From: Phylloscopus collybita
Lineage: Eukaryota; Chordata; Aves; Passeriformes; Phylloscopidae
Assembly (NCBI GenBank): GCA_027886175.1
Contig: JAJNNQ010000009.1
Location: 27,703,501 to 27,767,500 of the forward strand
Direction: 5' to 3'
Length of the DNA stretch: 64,000 nt
Shown: in pieces, positions 1 to 12,947 of the stretch
Layout of the letters: the number at the start of each line of letters is the position of its first letter
Position numbering within the stretch: the stretch's first letter is position 1
Program-made: the position numbers and the translations under genes
Notes under the pieces: model-generated
The model's database searches: none
Told to the model about the DNA's origin: nothing
What the model saw: only the letters and a program-made list of their open reading frames with translations

Positions 1-2440
1 CAGCAGTAGTTTTAGCTGTTTCACAAACACTACAGCAATTTCAATAGCTATTTAATTTCATAAGTAAAGCAGAAGAGGGGTTTGGGTTTCTTTTTTACTA
101 CAGTCAAATATGTGGGATACAGGAAACTGGATATCACCTAGAATTTGCCTGAACTATTCACATAGCTATAGTCACAGCTGTCAGTCCTTGATTCACTCAC
201 AATCAGAATTTTAAAATCTGTGATCTTTTCTGTCAGCCTCTTCCATAGCTCATAAATGGACTTTGTTTTCATAATTATGTTAAGACCATTTTGTACCCTG
301 AAATATTAAAGGAATACCAATATGCTTCATTTCTACCCATGATGTTTTTTTGCTTTCCAGCTGGTCTGTCCTCAGCTGGATTCTGCTGTGCACATTAACT
401 CATCTTTTCTCCCCAGCAAGTGATTTATCTTTGAGAGCAGCCACTGACTGCTTTTAGAGGCTCACTGCATGACTTCTGCAATCGATTTTAACTTGATCCC
501 AACTGTCACTGACACAGAAGTCAAAACACCCACTGATTTTAAACGTAGAGTATCAGATCCTCTACTGTAAGAGATTCACACAGAAACAAGGGAAGCTTCA
601 TATATGAAAGTGCCAAAAAAACAGAAAGATGATTTTGTGCGGCATCTTGGACAATATCCCATATTCTCTTCTCATGTCCCCCTTTTCCCATTGGTGTAAG
701 ATAGTGCAGACTGACGTTTCAGTTTTGCCCCTCCTTAAAATTGTCCAGGTTGAGTTGAGGTGTATCAGTGAATCATTACAAAGTTTTGTGCCTTTGTTCT
801 TGGGCCTTGAGCATAGGTGAAGCTGGAGCAGAAAATCAACCCCAATTGTTCTAGCTTGGCAAAAACTGTTAAAAGAGAGTATGATTTATTTTAGCTAATA
901 ATTTTAACACTATCACTGTAAATCACTAAAAGATTTCCACTGTCTTGCTTTGGAACGCTGTGAATTCTGTGAAATTGCAGTTTTAAATAATTATCAATAC
1001 TGTAATGAGTGCCTTCATCTTATTTGGAAAAATTTCTCAAATAAGTCTCAGAAATTTCCCAATCAAGTAAAATAGGTCCTTTTCTCAGATCCTTAGTTCA
1101 ATTTTACTACAAAATTTTCTGTGTGTAACTTACTTCACACTGCATTTTCCAAGTGTCCCAAAGCCACTGGATGAGAAGATATAATGTCAGGTGACTTCTT
1201 AATTTAGGTTTTGTGCAAGAATACACATAATGTTATGCAATTCATTTATTGAGTATCATAAAAGCACTGGCAAAAAAAAGATTATATAATTTATTTATGT
1301 CTTTAGTTACAATTTTTATGTAGCAATGTAATTTTAATACAACATTTTGAATTGTTATGTGGCTGGAAATTGGTTTGCATTTTTTTATCTATACCTCACC
1401 AACTTTACTTCTCTATGATTGAGCTGATTTTTTGCAGACATCGCTGTGGCAAATAGTTTGATCACCTCTTTTTTGCCATCGCCTGTGAAGATGAGCATAT
1501 CTCTTTTTCAAATGATGAAGACTATGAGGATAGTTTGTACAATTACATTAAAATGTGATATGTTTTCATGTTATTTTGGATCCAGTAAACGACAGGTTTT
1601 ACAGAATTTGTCAAAATCCATTTAAACTATTAAACAGTACCCAGACTACATCAGGATTTATTTGTTAAACACAATTCCTCAGAAAAATCATTCAAATGCT
1701 AAAGGATAACATATTAACTTTGATTAGTTATATAAATCTGTTCATACCGTTTTAAAATTGAGTTTAGCATAGCAACTAAGATTACCAGCAAATTAATAAG
1801 AGTTTCCTATTTCTAGTGTTCATCTTATTCTGGGTAAGGCATTCTATAAAGTTTCAACCATATTTGCAACCTATTATCTGGTGAAAAATCTCAGTAGCAA
1901 TACAAAGTGAAACCTACTTAGTTAGATACTATGAACTGAACCAAATCCACGTAATCTATGAACCTTAAAGGAGCTGAAGGGTTGCTGGCTTTCAGTCACG
2001 CACTCCTTTGTTATTCAAATGCCCCAAGCAAGCTCATTCACTTGTGATTTCTAATATGCTTTCACATCAGGGTGATTTTCCATTACATCATTTCTCTAAT
2101 AATACATGTTCATAGCTGCAGGTTAGTATTAAAGAAAGAAATTGACCTGAGGAGATCTGAGTTAAGGATTCTGCCCAGTAGCCTCATAGAAATCACGAAT
2201 GAAGCATAGCTGAATGTTCTGACTAAAGTAATTTCTTTATAATGGGTTTTATACTGAATTATTTTCTTACTAGTTGTAAAGTTTTATGCACCCAGTGTAT
2301 AGCCTACATCCTAAGGCTGAAAGATTATGAATAAATCAAACTAATAAAACTATAGTCCACACAATAGCATGCTGCCATCAAGAAATTATTTCCTAAAATA
2401 GAAGAAAAAACTGATTAGCAGAAATAATAATTAGCAGGCT
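1..2440. other. AT-rich DNA with no recognised gene
   Basis: No repeat family, RNA gene or convincing exon is visible. The longest open frame, at 629-820, encodes 63 residues with no recognisable motif and no flanking splice signals. Short A/T runs occur throughout. The stretch fits an intergenic or intronic setting. Confidence 0.6.
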
Positions 2441-2662
2441 GTCACATGGAAAGGTTGTACAATTTAACATTTAAAAAAAAATCCACATTAATTCAAGATA
2501 CATATCATATATGTATGATAATATATTGCTGTGCCACATCCTCTTTTTTACAGTTTAATTCTATAAAAGACTTTTTTGCCCATATTTACTTATTTATATG
2601 ATGTACCATTATAATTATTTAAGCTAGATAAGACCTGCTGGTAAAATTTCTTCTTCCAGTAC
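2441..2662 (+). repeat. Copy 1 of a 222-bp duplicated segment
   Basis: This segment reappears at 4113-4334 in the same orientation. Shared blocks in the same order include tgctgtgccacatcctctt, acagtttaattctataaaag and tgatgtaccattataattat, and both copies end in ccagtac. The copies differ by scattered substitutions and single-base gaps, so the duplication is not recent. The flanking sequences do not clearly match. It could be two insertions of one unrecognised repeat family or the remnant of a 1.67-kb tandem duplication. Confidence 0.85.
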
Positions 2663-4112
2663 CTAATCTATACCTAGATGGTAGTGTTACATTGCACCAC
2701 TTAATAAAGGAAAATGTTTGCCTGACTAAATTTCGCATCTTTCTTTCCCACCACTTTTGTAGCATTTATTCTCTTATTAAAATGGAATTAATACATGCAT
2801 ATATAACTCTTCTCACTAATATTTTAATATGTACTCTAATAAATTTTAACTTCACAAATTTGGGAAGGGAAGTCATTTAAAACTCTGGTAGAATGCTGTA
2901 AATGCAGGGGGAACAATGTATCACTACAATTCCTTATTGGAAAATTCCAAGCACATAGGAAAAAAAAATATGTCACTGCATGATTAATTTTATATTGCAC
3001 ACAGCTCAAGCTTTGATACTGAGCTCGATATTTCCTAACATCTGAATATTCCTTTATTGCACTAATTTTACCAGTAATTTTTAAATAATCAGTTGTTAAA
3101 TACTCTTTCTGCCTTGTTCCCTTTCATTTGAGTCATGCAACATGTTGGGTTTTTTTTCTTTTTGAGATAACTCATAGGCAGCATTCCTGCTGCTACAAGG
3201 GAAATGCATAAGGGGTTTGCAGTGGCTTTTTGACTTCCTGGTTCCCAGAGGTGAAAAGAAAACTGAAGATTCTGTGTGTGTGAAGGACCATTAAGTTTTT
3301 CTAACAGCGCTGGACCCTCTGTTTTGTCAAACAAGGTACAGCCAGGGAAAGCAGCCTTTGCATAATTTCCTCAGAGAGCACATACTGAAGAGGAAAACAA
3401 AGGTACAAGTGAGAAAAAAAGGATCCATCCTAAGTTACAACGAGCAAAGGAAGATTAAGCAAGTAGAAAAAGTTGCAGAACTCAATCACATTGTGTTTTG
3501 GTTTTGGCCAATTTTTAGGAGTGTCAGAGGAAGTAAGAACCTCATGTTCATTCACTTACAGTGAACATGATTATCTTTAAAATGGCCAGTGAGGAACATG
3601 TCTCATCTCCTGAACTGCCTGGTTCCAGTGTTCAACTTATCTCACAATTATGATTATTTTTGTGCCAGCCTAAACAGCATCATTATTAATATGTATAATC
3701 ATCTCTATTTGTAAACAAATGTAAAAAATAAGGATTAAAAAGTAAAGAGAGAAAAACTGCATTCACAATGGCATAGGTTTGCAAACAGTGCTATAACTCT
3801 GTAGGCTCAGTATTTCTCTCTGGCCATTTTATCTACTTGCACTAAGAAAACTCTGAACTTGATCTATATTCCTTCATCATTTTGTTGTTCTCCCACCCTT
3901 CCCATGAATACTGGTAGGATCACACTTGTGGAGCACCACCACCTCTGAATTGACAGCTGTAGACATAGCTCCTGGTCTTTTATCAAAAGCAGCATTCATG
4001 AGTGTTATAGCATTCCACTGTGCTCAAAACCAGATCCTGCTTTCCTCATGACAGCTTTTACATTATGCTTACCACCAGTGAATAAGCACCAATAAGAAAA
4101 CCATGTCACAGG
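2663..4112. other. Spacer between the two 222-bp copies, no gene seen
   Basis: No repeat or exon is recognised. Small open frames on both strands at 3089-3564 have no known motif. If the two flanking copies are terminal repeats of one element, this 1.45 kb would be its interior. However, the copies lack TG...CA ends, and no gag, pol or transposase motif is visible between them. Confidence 0.5.
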
Positions 4113-4334
4113 ATGTTACATGGAAAGTTGTATAATTTAACAATTACAAAAAAACCCACATTTATTCAAGGTACACATCATTTATGTATGGTGAGATTTT
4201 GCTGTGCCACATCCTCTTTTACAGTTTAATTCTATAAAAGACTTTTTTTGCCCATACTTACTTATTTATATGATGTACCATTATAATTATTTAAGCTATA
4301 TGAGACCTGCTAGTAAATTTTCTCCTTCCAGTAC
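4113..4334 (+). repeat. Copy 2 of the 222-bp duplicated segment
   Basis: Direct-orientation partner of the segment at 2441-2662, with starts 1672 bp apart. It has the same order of conserved blocks, with small indels in A-runs and T-runs. The function is unknown. Confidence 0.85.
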
Positions 4335-4796
4335 AAGGCTTTGGAGCTTTAAAAACAGACAGTAAGATTTAATATATCCCAATAATTAATCACAAAGCAA
4401 ACCAGCTGGTTTTCAGTGTATATACTCATGGAAAGAAAGCATCTATCATATTCACATATGAAATACAATTTCATGCTGAAAATAGGAATTCCGATATTAA
4501 TGGGTGAAGTTGGAATTTTAAAAACATCAATTTATTATCAGATGAAGCCAAGAGAAATACAAAATATACTTTAGGATTTCCATACTCCATTTATCAGTGT
4601 TTATTACTTGTCATTTACTTGGCAAAATAGCAGTTCACACTAGAAGCAGGAGCTGTTACAAGCTTAGACTGATAAGTCAGCATCTGCAGATGCTGTTTCA
4701 GAGTTATTTGTTTTTCATTTATCCATCTGTTTTCCAGTCATTAACACACACCAATTACTATTTTACAATTGATTTTAAATCCTTAGGAAGCCTAGA
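4335..4796. other. Unassigned DNA
   Basis: AT-rich stretch with no recognised repeat or coding signal. A 68-residue open frame at 4597-4803 runs into the CR1 end that follows and is not gene-like. Confidence 0.5.
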
Positions 4797-5010
4797 TTCA
4801 TAGATTCATAGAATAGCCTGGTTTGGAGGGGAGAAGGTCATCTATATCTAAACCCCCTTCCATGGGCAGGGACACCTTCCATTTGGCCAGGTTATTAAGG
4901 CCAACCTGGCCTTGAACACTTCCAGGGCTGATGCATCCACAACTTCTCTGGGCAGTCTGTGCCAGGGTCTGAAATTCTTGCCAGTAAAGAATTTCTTCCT
5001 AATTCTAAAT
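4797..5010 (-). mobile_element. CR1 LINE 3' fragment
   Basis: On the minus strand this is the 3' UTR end of a CR1 non-LTR retrotransposon, the main LINE of birds. Read on the plus strand it opens with the attcatagaat-type CR1 terminus. It continues through the family-typical blocks ccatgggcagggacacc, ggccttgaacacttccag and tccacaacttctctgggca, then agaatttcttcctaat. Only about 210 bp remain, so it is heavily 5'-truncated and cannot be active. The 76-residue minus-strand frame across it is chance. Confidence 0.88.
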
Positions 5011-5076
5011 TGCTTTGCCCTGCAAAAAATTAGGATTTTTTCAATTAAAAATAAAAAGTCAGCTTTCTGGTTTAGC

Positions 5077-5250
5077 ATAGAATCATAGAATGGTCAGGAC
5101 TGGAAGGACTTCAAACATAAACTATTTCCACCCCCTGCCACCACAGGCAGGGATGCCACCCACTTGATCATGTTATTCATAGCCCCACCCAGCCTGGCCA
5201 TGAGCATCTCCAAGGATGGAGAGTCCACAAGCTTCCATGGACATGTCCCT
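5077..5250 (-). mobile_element. Second CR1 3' fragment, tandem to the first
   Basis: A new CR1 3' terminus (agaatcatagaatggtcagg) starts at about 5079. It is followed by ggcagggatgcca, cccagcctggcca and gagcatctccaaggatgga, the usual order of the CR1 3' UTR read backwards. It lies in the same orientation as the fragment ending near 5010, with about 65 bp of A-rich sequence between. This suggests an insertion next to, or inside, the earlier copy. It is 5'-truncated and non-coding. Confidence 0.85.
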
Positions 5251-8200
5251 GTTTTTTCCTCTGAGAAAATGGGTTCCAAGTTCATAATAACGTATGAAAA
5301 TCTCCTTAAAATTATTTTCCTTTCAAGTAACTTATATCAGCTCTTTAAAGTTACAGCTTCCCCTCACTCCTTCCTTGCCATCACACAGGTTTAAATTAAT
5401 ACAGAACAATAAAAATTCTTCTGCAGACTAGGAAATTCATAGGGAAAATTTCAAACTCACATTTTTAATATAAACTCTGCCCAAAACAGTATTTCAATGG
5501 ACTAAAGTGCAAGGGAGGGGAAAGCACCCAAGGAGTCGCTAAGTGTATTCAGACTCCCACTGAATTAATGACAAGATAATTAACTGAACAGATCTAAAGA
5601 AGCACAAGAGGGATAGGGACATTTAGAAACTTTGGCAAGTTTCTTTTCTACCTCTGTTTATATCCACTCATGAAGGTGCTAATAAACATCATTACTACCT
5701 TCTACTTTGATAGAAGTACTGCTAGAGGCAGGATGGCAGAAAAAAAATCCCTGTAAATTTATATATTCTTAAAATTAAATATATTGGAAAAGCAAGCCCT
5801 TTGCTAGCTTTGTGAGCAACAAGTATCTGCAAACTATTGTGTTCCTATACAAGACCTTTCCTGAAGGAAAAATCACTATATCAAGTTTTCTCCTAAAATG
5901 ATGAGAATCCTTGAGTGTCGGTAATGAACAAGTTAGAATAAACTTAGAATAAAGCTAAACGCAGTAGCTCTTCCCTTGTCCTCTGTTGTCAAATGAAATT
6001 CACTGCCTACCAGACTGCAGCTACAAGATAAAGACAATTTCATTTAAAAGGAAACACAGTTCACTGAGACTTTTCCTTCACTCTGGAATTCAAGTCACTT
6101 CTATTAAAACTTAAGCAATAGTCTTAAATAGAAAAAACTGTTCCTATTAAACAACATTTAAAATGAGCATAACAGATTAAATATCTTCAATCAATTGCTG
6201 CCAGTTTTGTCAGCTAATTTCTTTCCCTCCCGTGTTTCAGAGCATCTTGTAGAGTGAATTGCATGAAGGGCTCTGCAAACTGTGTGTAGAAACAGCACAT
6301 TACCCAGTAGCCAGGTTTAACAGGCTAATTCTTTCAAATTTTTTTAAGATTACCTTTGGAGTTGAAGTGAGCCCTGATCTAACTTCTACAAAAGCTGATT
6401 AATTCAGAACACTTGAAAAGACCATAAACCACATCTAAAAAGCAATTGGGTGGGTCAGGGAGTTTCAAAACCTAATTAATTCTTCTTTCTTTGTCCACCA
6501 CCCCAGCTGGCAGTTTCATTACTATCTCTGTAGGAAAACTCACCATCTCTTTGCTGTTACAAATGACTGTTAGGATAATTACAATTACTGTCTTTCATTA
6601 GATATGCTCATGGTCAGAAGCCTTCTTCATAGATTTGTCCACTAAGTAATAAGCTTTGGTAAAAGATTTCCTTTTAAAAAATAAAGTTAAAAAAATCCCA
6701 GTTGGAAAGTTTTAATGATTCTATGCTGCTTTTTAACCTTCAGGTTTTACAGGTGAGTGAAGCAACCAAAAAAATGGTGTTGCTAATGCTAAGTGCTGGT
6801 AATCAGACTCATCAATGATTTTTTCATATTCGTTTGCAAACAGTTCCATGCAATTTTAACCACTGGCATGCATGTGGCAATGCTGACAGAAAAAGCAGTA
6901 GAAAATAGATATGACCAACTACATCCTACAAGTTCTTCTACAGATGAAACTTTTACAATTGTGTCAGAAGCCATCATAAAATCTAGCAGAGAGAATACTG
7001 GCAGAAGGTTTGAATTTAAAAATATTCAGCAATTTGCTGTTAAAAATTTTATATGTACAAACATCTGTCAGTTCAGCTGCGAATTCCATGGGTCTACAAT
7101 GGATTCACAAATCAGTATGTAGTTTGTCTTCTACATCAGCTTAAGGAGTTTCTAATAGCAGTTGTTAAAAGCTAATTGTTGAAGTTTGCTGAAATTTGAA
7201 AAGCCATCAGTAAGGTCATTCTGAATTCAGTTTTGGATAATCAGTAACCCTGGCCATGTTTTATATTGCAGCAGATATTGAAAAGGACATCAGTAGACAA
7301 GAGATGAAGTACAGAGCAAATTTGAAAGAGAGACACAAGGAATGACACTGGAAGTAAACTGTTTAGAAAATGAAAGTGCCTGCCTTCCAGCTGTAGTGAG
7401 AGAGACTAAAGAAGGATGAGGATACATTGCAATTCTCTGCACTCCCTTTGCACATCCTAATCAGGAGGGATAGCACAGTTTGTCATGGCACTCCGTCCCA
7501 TCAGTCAGATGCTGGAAAGGACTTAAGCCATCAGCAGTGTCCCTCTCTATCCTACATGCAGGATGAGTATTCACCAATATCTGCATAAAATTCCTCAACT
7601 ATGAAAACATAATATTTGCTTTTTAAAGGAGTCCTTATTAATCTCATTGACTTATCTATTCTTGAAATTTAAAAAAAAATTAAAAGTTACAAATATGCCA
7701 GATATGGTTTTGTTTGCTAAAAGCACTTAAAATTGCATTTAAGCATAGTCATGCCTATATTACATAGACTTATCTTTGAGGAACATACACATCAGTGTGA
7801 ATATTTACACACATAACAGTAAATAATTTTCCTCTACCTGTCTTTTTGCAGAGAGAATTTGTATAACCAAGTGATTTAGTGAACTAGAATTTTCTTTAAA
7901 ATTTACATTACCTACAATTGACTGATACTGGAAGAACAGACAGAAACTGGTATTTTAATGATTATTCAACCAAGGAGTATGTCATCACATGTCTATTTAT
8001 TTAGCATAGATGCAAACACTCTATAAATTTTACAGGACTTAGGGATTGCTAATGTCTTTTTAAATGTCAAAGATCTCAGAATCTCCTTTATCTAAGGGAA
8101 TAGAATTTATTGGCATAAGTGATACTTAAAAGTGTTTTTTATTTGTTTTAAATTATTTAATTTTGCAAATAAATCTTACTAGTTTGATTGTAACAGAAGA

Positions 8201-8708
8201 AATTGGAAGGCAAGACATGCTTCCTCATTAGTCTTTAGCCAAAAGCTAAAGGCTTTTCCAAATATTTTTAAAATATGGCAAATTTCATATGGCTGCCCAT
8301 TAACAATGGTTCCAGAATAATTCTTCCAATTGGGATTGACAATGTTGAGTCAGAAGGGCAGTAAAAAACCAAAATATAACACCTTAAAACAAAACAAAGA
8401 CACCTAAATCTATGTGGGTGACAGAAATAATAAGATTATATAAGACTTAATAAGACATTTTTGTATACAAATTTAGATCCTAGGTTTGGTCCTGTTTAGC
8501 TTCAAATATAAACTCTGACAACATGCTGCATATCACCAGGACCTGCCTGATATTTCCAACAGGAATTTTTATGGGAAAACTACACTATGGAAATAAAGTA
8601 CATGTTGAAATATTCAAAGATCTGACCAGGTATTATAATTACATACATAAACCTCACATAATATGTGGGGTTAACATAATAATTGCAAAACCTACTTCGA
8701 TGTAATTT
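5251..8708. other. AT-rich DNA with no recognised gene
   Basis: No repeat family or exon is recognised. The longest frame, 6793-7122 (109 residues), has no motif I can name and overlaps an opposite-strand frame of similar length. The segment around 6230-6530 is slightly less AT-biased and contains homeodomain-type cores such as taattaattc. Conservation cannot be judged here. Confidence 0.5.
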
Positions 8709-8742
8709 TATATACATATACATATATATATATATATATATG
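8709..8742. repeat. (TA)n microsatellite
   Basis: Alternating TA/CA dinucleotides for about 34 bp. The open frame at 8683-8892 reads through it as an Ile-Tyr run and is an artefact of the repeat. Confidence 0.95.
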
Positions 8743-10454
8743 CAATTATATAAAGCAAAAAAATATAATCATATTCACAAAGTAAAAACAGAAATGTATT
8801 TTGTATTCAATATTTACTGCTACACCTTCTGCACTCATCCACGTGTTTGTAAAGTTTTTGGGTTGGGGGTTTTTTTGCATAAATTATCATAGTTTCCCAA
8901 ACTGGAAAATTCTTGCTTTTTCTTGTTACGTAGGTATGAAATGACACCATATAGTGACATATAGATACTACAGTGACTGATAGAAGGCATTGTTAAATGA
9001 CACAATGAGGCAGATATCCACTACTTATTTGTGCCTAAAGGGACATGATACCTGAGCAGAACCAGCAGGCACAGATGAGGTTCTTATTGCATGTAATAAA
9101 CCTTAATTTGCTTAGACACATAAGCAATCTGCATTTTTGATTTAGGAATATGCATATACAAATAAATGTGTGAATTTAAAACTATAAAAAGAGCTGTTAC
9201 TACTAAACCCTATCTATTTGAAGAGAAAGAAACATTATTATAGATTGTGAGTTTCAAATATTTCTTAAAAATAGAAAGAAAATTTAATGACAGCAAATAT
9301 TTACAAAAAAAAGACAAAAAATAAAATGTGTTGGGACTCAAAGTCCCTTGTAACCTCTTCCATTCCATTATGTTACTTTTCTTTTTGCTATAGATTTGAA
9401 TGGGGTTTTTTCTCCCCAGCTACAATTCTGCAGCAGTTTTTCATGGAAGATTTTCATGCATGTGTCACCTAGTGAGTAAGGCTTTAGCATATGAGGTGGA
9501 GCATGCAGATAATTTTGGTTTATATAACAAAAATCTGCCCTTATAAAAGTTACCGAATCATGCAATCTTGTGTAAAGACAGCAATTAATTGCCGATTTAA
9601 ATTCTTTGACCAGAATAAACATGTTCTATGTTCTCCAAAACAATGAGAGCTTCAGTGAAAGAGCAGAGAGCCAAGACCACGTGAAATGATCAGGTGTGTA
9701 GTGGTTTCTCTGCAGTAGGATTTCAGGGGTGAAGAGGCTCATAGGAATGCTCAGAAACATCCAAGTCTAGCAAAGAGATGATTAACACGAGACACAGGGG
9801 ATACCATTCTGTGCTGAGGATGCCCTTCTGGAAACAGAAGACATTTTGGATAGGTGGAAGCCTCATTTCTCAGGCAAATAGGCTTCTGGGTTTCTGATCC
9901 CTAGAAGGTAACAGACAGGAAGGTACAGCCATTAAAAGGAACCAGCTTGGAAATGCTGGGAAGAGCAGTGTAATTGTTTTCTCCATGTATATTGATGAAA
10001 TAGGCAAGAGGAAAAATTTCAAACCCAAAATATAGAGTTCTAGAAGACAACAAAGGTCTCTGCTAGCATGTCTGAAGTGTTGTTAGTACTCACACCTGTC
10101 CAGGAACAACAATGGACACGCAGTTTCAGAAGTTGCTGTAAAAGGAGGATTATCCAATTTTTCAGGAACTGAGGGCACTCTGAACCCAAGGAAAGGATGT
10201 GAATTCAGCTCTGGGGAACCAAGGTGCTGATGATTAAAATGAATAGTGTTGATATTGAACTTTACTCTGAGTAGTGAGGGAAAGCTGACAGGAACAAATG
10301 CACAGGGTTTAAGATAACACTTGTAAATATGAAGGAAAAAAAAAATCTGTATTCTTAGAAAAAGGATAGGTCAGAGGACACAAATAATAAAAAAATCAAA
10401 TATAAAAATAAGAAACAAACTGCCATTTTAAAGGAGTGACAAGAAATGTAACAG
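8743..10454. other. Unassigned DNA upstream of the decayed LINE
   Basis: No gene recognised. From about 9640 the composition becomes purine-richer and fewer long T-runs occur. This could be the decayed 5' part of the LINE that becomes recognisable at 10468, but I see no motif that proves it. Confidence 0.4.
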
Positions 10455-12215
10455 TGTAACCACTGTAAATGCTGGAAGCCTAAGAAACAAGATGGAGGAA
10501 TTGGAATGTGTGATCCAAAATAAAATACCAAATTAATATACCATACATGTTGGAAACTTATGGGAGTCAGACAATCAATGTCAACTGTGGGAGAGCAGAG
10601 AGCAGAGCATAAAATATTCAGGAATTATAGAGTAATTTGAGTTATAGGAAGAGTAATTCTATATCTTAAATAAATTATCAAATCAAATTAACTAACCTGC
10701 AAATTAACACAAAATCTGCATGGTATAAAATTCTAAGCTTAAATTTGAAAATTAAGATTTGGAGTTTATGTCATCAATGAGCCATACACCCACACACACC
10801 CCCCCCCCACACCCACATATGCAATATGCTTAGAGAAATCAGTGAGGCACCAAAGGAGGCAAATAATTTCCTCCAGGTAATTTCCACTGTTCAGAAAGTC
10901 TGGACAAATGTCATGTCAGAATACCACCATATAGAGATAAAACTTGTAAATGTTATTGAGGATTGTATCAAGAAAGAGCAAGTTAATGAATCTTGATGTG
11001 AATCTAGGTGATGTATGAAATGTAGTTTAAATCTCACAGAACTTTCAAATTTCTTTCAAAAGTGCTAGTTTTTAAACGATGATCACAAAATCACATATGC
11101 AGCAGATTTGGGGAACAAAGAAAGACTGAGCACCTTAAATTTCCAAGAGGTAAATCATGGAAAATGATAAGGAAATTTATAAAAATTAGGTTTAAGAAGA
11201 AAGTAGAATAAAATCTTTAGAAGCAGTGGAGAGGTTACTGCAGACACTGCAGAAGTGCACACCCCTTATCAGAAAAATCAGGATTTATCATTGCTAATCA
11301 CCTATATAATGAAGAAATTGTAGTGAAGCTTGCTTTCTGCTTTTGAACAGAAGAGATCAAGCAGAACAGCTATTTATTTCTCTGCTGTTGAATTCAAGGT
11401 TAAAACTGCACAGCTTTCAGAAGCTGTGTGTCGTACCCTGACTGTTCTCCATGTGATCTGATTACCTACCATTAAATATGACTTTAATACCTCACTGGCT
11501 TGCAGATAACTGTTCCACAATTCAACTTTTATTGTAATAGTACTTGAGCTTGGTTTTTTTATATGTCCATTAACTATCTTTCATTTTCCAGCAACTGGAA
11601 CTCAGAACCACTACTAACTTTTATAGCTGAATAAATACATTTAATATTTCAGGGATGACAATAAAGGGAACACCAGAATTTCTGAGAGGAAATATCAGGA
11701 AGAAATTGACATTAATTGTAAGAATTGGCAAAGATGATGAAATTTCTTATATGGATTTTACAGCAAATAGGGGATTTAACAAAGAATACAAGATCAATTT
11801 CAGGATGCATCAAGCTATTAAAAAGCAATAAAGTATTTAAGATCAATCAGATGTTGTAAACATTGAAATCCTACTGGATTACAGCATATTTTCTGTTACA
11901 AGAAAGTTAGTAAATGACAGATTGAGTATACATAATTTTAAAGAGACTAGGATGAAGTCAAGCAGAAATGTTCTAAAATATCATTAGATATGTAAAACTG
12001 TCAGTGATTGCCGTAGTGTTCTGGGTGTGAATGGAAACAATACAATATTGTTTAAATATTCAAAGTGGAAGAGATCAATGAGGAAAGAAGCTGAACCATA
12101 AGCAACTGTTGTACAGATTTATACATTTGAACAAGACTTAGAAGACAAATTAAATTAATTCTTGTACTCCATATTCACCAGGAAACTTAAAAGAGAAATA
12201 CAAGAAATATAATAT
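10455..12215 (+). mobile_element. Decayed CR1-type LINE, endonuclease half of ORF2
   Basis: At 10468-10527 the plus strand reads NAGSLRNKMEELECVIQNKI. This resembles the start of the CR1 ORF2 apurinic endonuclease domain, where the N-x-x-S-L-R-N-K-x-x-E-L segment is typical. About 50 codons further on the frame still resembles the TW...GY...R region of the domain before stops appear. Near 12137-12200 the nucleotide order acaaattaaattaattctt, then accag, matches the linker that precedes the reverse transcriptase in CR1 elements. The stretch between is too mutated to call. A C-rich tract at 10786-10818 lies inside it. It may be the 5' half of the element whose RT end begins near 14005, which has the same orientation. 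Confidence 0.5.
10786..10818. repeat. CA/C-rich simple repeat
   Basis: Short (CA)n run merging into a run of ten or more C and then acaccc. It is low-complexity DNA within the decayed LINE region. Confidence 0.9.
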
Positions 12216-12947
12216 GATCTTCAGTGAGCAAAAACAAAGAAATAGTGATAGTTCTTACAGCAGGAGTCCATTTCCTCTTTTCTCAAAGTAGATAGGTTGC
12301 AGAAGAATTTTAAATGCCTATTAATTCAGGATCTTCAGGTATTAGAGACCACATTTATTGGGATACAAATCACAGTCTCAGCTACTGAGTGGATGAATGA
12401 GAAATACAGGCATGTAGAGGGACATTGTCATTCAATTGTAATAATGTTTCAAATCTCAAAGAATTTAAAGCCAATTAGAAGAGCCACTATTGCCTCAGCC
12501 CTGTTGTTTTTCTTTTCCTTTTAGTGTAAACAGAACACTAAAACAGATGTCTATTCCATGGTTCATTTCATAATTTGCTGGCAACTTACAGTGAGGTTTT
12601 GAGAACTGGCTACCTGTGATAAGCATTTTTAATAATATTGTAAGCCACTTGGCAAAGGAATTTCTACACTGTTTCAAATGTCATTATATTAAACCAAGAA
12701 CTACTTCAGATCTCATAGAAATAGTCTGAATTCAAGACAATTATTTTATACATAAATATAGAAAAGAAAATTGCCTTGGAAGCAAAACTGAGTAAGAATA
12801 AATATGTTCTTTCAGAAATAACAGGCAACAACATATCTCAATTCTGAAACAAAAAAGACAAGTTATCATCATAGAAAAAAATTACCAAGAGAATCTTGGT
12901 ACACCAAGAATATGGGCTTGCATAGACAGCAAGCAAGGAGAATCTCT
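12216..12947. other. Unassigned DNA, possibly decayed LINE
   Basis: If the CR1 pieces on either side are one element, this stretch should hold the N-terminal RT region. I could not find RT motifs in it. The 75-residue frame at 12297-12524 shows no RT signature. Confidence 0.35.

Noticed and set aside
2441..4334. The paired 222-bp copies considered as LTRs of one retrovirus.
   Set aside because: There are no TG...CA ends, no primer-binding site or polypurine tract next to them, and no retroviral coding motif between them.
6793..7122. 109-residue plus-strand frame.
   Set aside because: No recognised motif. An opposite-strand frame of comparable openness overlaps it, and there is no acceptor/donor pair with consistent phase.
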